From Bacteroidota bacterium (GTDB lineage: Bacteria; Bacteroidota; Bacteroidia; Chitinophagales; Saprospiraceae): a stretch of 24,045 bases of DNA. Position numbers and translations under genes: made by a program. Positions 22,857-24,045 of the stretch are shown here, piece by piece (positions within the stretch are counted from its first letter, which is position 1; the number at the start of each line of letters is the position of its first letter). The stretch lies in NCBI GenBank assembly GCA_024277695.1, contig JAJRUR010000292.1, positions 1 through 24,045 of the forward strand. The letters are read 5' to 3'. Under the pieces are notes generated by a model. It worked only from the letters and a program-made list of their open reading frames with translations. It had not been told where the DNA came from and searched no databases.

Positions 22857-23813
22857 ATGGTCTTCTTAGAATTTGAAAAGTCCCTAGAAAGTCTGTATAC
22901 ACAACGTAACAAACTCGAACAAGTAGGCGAAGAAAGCGATATCGATGTAAGTCCTATGCTCGCAGAACTCGACAAAAAAATCACAAAAACCCGAAAAGAG
23001 ATTTATAGCAATCTGACAGGATGGCAACGGGTACAGTTGTCCAGACATCCCGAGCGACCATATACACTATTCTATATCGAAGAGATGTCCAAGAAGTTTG
23101 TAGAGTTGCACGGAGATCGTTATTTTGGAGATGATAAAGCCATAGTGGGAGGTCCTGCCAAAATAGACAATTATCATGTCATGATTTTGGGTCATCAGAA
23201 GGGAGTCAACACCAAGCTACGCCAATATAGAAACTTTGGGATGGCAAACCCTGAAGGATATCGAAAGGCTCTGCGGCTGATGAAAACAGCTGAGCGATTC
23301 AATATGCCGGTTATCTGCTTAATTGATACTCCGGGTGCCTATCCGGGCATCGAAGCCGAAGAGCGAGGACAAGCAGAAGCTATTGCCCGTAATCTCTTCG
23401 AAATGGCCAAACTCCGCATACCCATACTGTGTTATATCATCGGCGAAGGAGCATCCGGTGGTGCCATTGGTATCGGATTGGGAGACAGGGTGTTTATGCT
23501 CGAAAATACATGGTATTCTGTAATCAGTCCCGAATCCTGCTCATCTATACTATGGCGCAGTTGGGATTATAAAGAACAAGCAGCAGAAATGCTCAAGCTC
23601 ACTCCTCAAGATATGCATAGTTTCGGTATTGTGGACGGCATTATAGCAGAACCCATAGGAGGTGCTCATGCCGACCCCAATGCTATGGCCAAAACTCTCA
23701 AGAAAAGTATCAAAACACAATTAAATGAATTGGTTCAGATACCGATAGACCAATTGATCAAACAACGTATAGAGAAATATGCCTCTATTGGAAAGTACGA
23801 GCTCGCCGAGTAG
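22857..23813 (+). CDS. accA: Acetyl-CoA carboxylase carboxyltransferase subunit alpha
   Basis: 318 aa, the usual length. With AccD it transfers the carboxyl group from biotin to acetyl-CoA, giving malonyl-CoA for fatty-acid synthesis. Typical N-terminal helices (FLEFEKSLESLY, about 3-50), then the crotonase-like carboxyltransferase domain with RNFGMANPEGYRKALRLM, LIDTPGAYPGIEAEERGQ, GEGASGGAIGIGLGD (about 196-210) and SVISPESCSSILWR. ATG at 22857 is chosen; a TTG at 22830 would add nine non-conserved residues. It is transcribed alone; accD is not in the window. The 440-bp gap before it has no clear promoter box. The next gene, leuS, has its own promoter-like element. Confidence 0.96.
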   Translation: MVFLEFEKSLESLYTQRNKLEQVGEESDIDVSPMLAELDKKITKTRKEIYSNLTGWQRVQLSRHPERPYTLFYIEEMSKKFVELHGDRYFGDDKAIVGGPAKIDNYHVMILGHQKGVNTKLRQYRNFGMANPEGYRKALRLMKTAERFNMPVICLIDTPGAYPGIEAEERGQAEAIARNLFEMAKLRIPILCYIIGEGASGGAIGIGLGDRVFMLENTWYSVISPESCSSILWRSWDYKEQAAEMLKLTPQDMHSFGIVDGIIAEPIGGAHADPNAMAKTLKKSIKTQLNELVQIPIDQLIKQRIEKYASIGKYELAE

Positions 23814-23891
23814 ATTAGATGCGGAATCAAAAAGGCTTAAGCATACTAAATAGCTGCTTATGCATGCTTGGCTTGTACTCCAAAAAAATCT

Positions 23892-23899
23892 TAATTTTG
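23892..23899 (+). promoter_or_regulatory. Candidate -7 element (TAATTTTG) for leuS
   Basis: Perfect TAnnTTTG, 28 nt before the ATG. TTG triplets at 23868-23870 and 23873-23875 lie 21 and 16 nt upstream, the first within the usual spacing. This is the most complete promoter of its kind in the window. Confidence 0.55.
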
Positions 23900-23927
23900 C
23901 AATCCTAATAACTAAACAGGAGTTTCT

Positions 23928-24045
23928 ATGCAATACCATCCATCAGACTTTGAAAAGAAGTGGCAAGAATACTGGGACGAAAAGGGTGTTTATCGGGTCA
24001 AAAACCAAGATGATAGACCCAAGTACTATGTATTGGATATGTTTC
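23928..24045 (+). CDS. leuS: Leucyl-tRNA synthetase, N-terminal end (cut by window)
   Basis: 39 codons are visible before the window ends. MQYHPSDFEKKWQEYWDEKG followed by KYYVLDMF is the classic LeuS N-terminus; the next part would be the PYPSG start of the HIGH-type ATP-binding motif, beyond the edge. It charges tRNA-Leu in the cytosol. An AGGAG sits 8 nt before the ATG. Identity is secure from the N-terminal pattern although only a small part is seen. Confidence 0.92.
   Translation, partial: MQYHPSDFEKKWQEYWDEKGVYRVKNQDDRPKYYVLDMF

Noticed and set aside
1..24045. CRISPR array, insertion sequence, tRNA or phage genes
   Set aside because: No regularly spaced repeats, transposase, integrase, tRNA-like cloverleaf or phage structural gene was recognised on either strand by eye.

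Overview
The window looks like ordinary chromosome of a Bacteroidota bacterium, probably a free-living aerobe or facultative type. The signs are: perfect or near-perfect TAnnTTTG promoter elements in front of several genes; a subtilisin-family protease ending in a type IX secretion (T9SS) sorting domain; a large bacteroidetal-type putative porin; RHS core sequence of the bacteroidetal kind; and a free-standing AccA. I assigned genes by reading the translations, with no database search.

Layout from left to right. (1) 37-1954, minus strand: a 5'-truncated RHS fragment carrying a C-terminal toxin domain, overlapped by an Imm53-type immunity gene. (2) 2024-6683, minus: a tight three-gene operon in the order GltD-like flavoprotein/ferredoxin fusion, korA, korB, for ferredoxin-dependent oxidative decarboxylation of a 2-oxoacid, most likely 2-oxoglutarate. 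(3) 6970-7878, plus: TIGR01777-type epimerase, convergent with (4) 7926-10935, minus: a T9SS-exported subtilase followed closely by an Nramp-fold transporter whose metal-site motifs are not canonical. (5) 11084-15462, plus: recN, fabI and a putative porin. (6) 15467-17728, minus: a LOG-family nucleotide hydrolase and a sigma-54 response regulator that has lost its C-terminal DNA-binding domain. (7) 17951-20575: a divergent pair, an outer-membrane barrel leftward and a small secreted protein plus cysQ rightward, with almost no intergenic DNA. (8) 20779-22415: a thioredoxin-fold lipoprotein, then a leftward Crp/Fnr regulator with two small membrane proteins (one of 35 aa) next to it. (9) 22857-24045, plus: accA and the first 39 codons of leuS.

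Most genes are housekeeping: fatty-acid synthesis (fabI, accA), DNA repair (recN), sulfur nucleotide recycling (cysQ), translation (leuS) and central carbon oxidation (korAB). I found no CRISPR array, tRNA, rRNA, insertion sequence or clear new defence system. The points most worth a second look are: the HTH-less sigma-54 activator with a GAFTSA loop; the altered Nramp site; a GTAAC-N4-GTTAC palindrome that may link the Crp/Fnr regulator to its own promoter and to the small membrane operon beside it; terminator hairpins with no gene in front of them, suggesting small RNAs; and the RHS toxin/immunity remnant.
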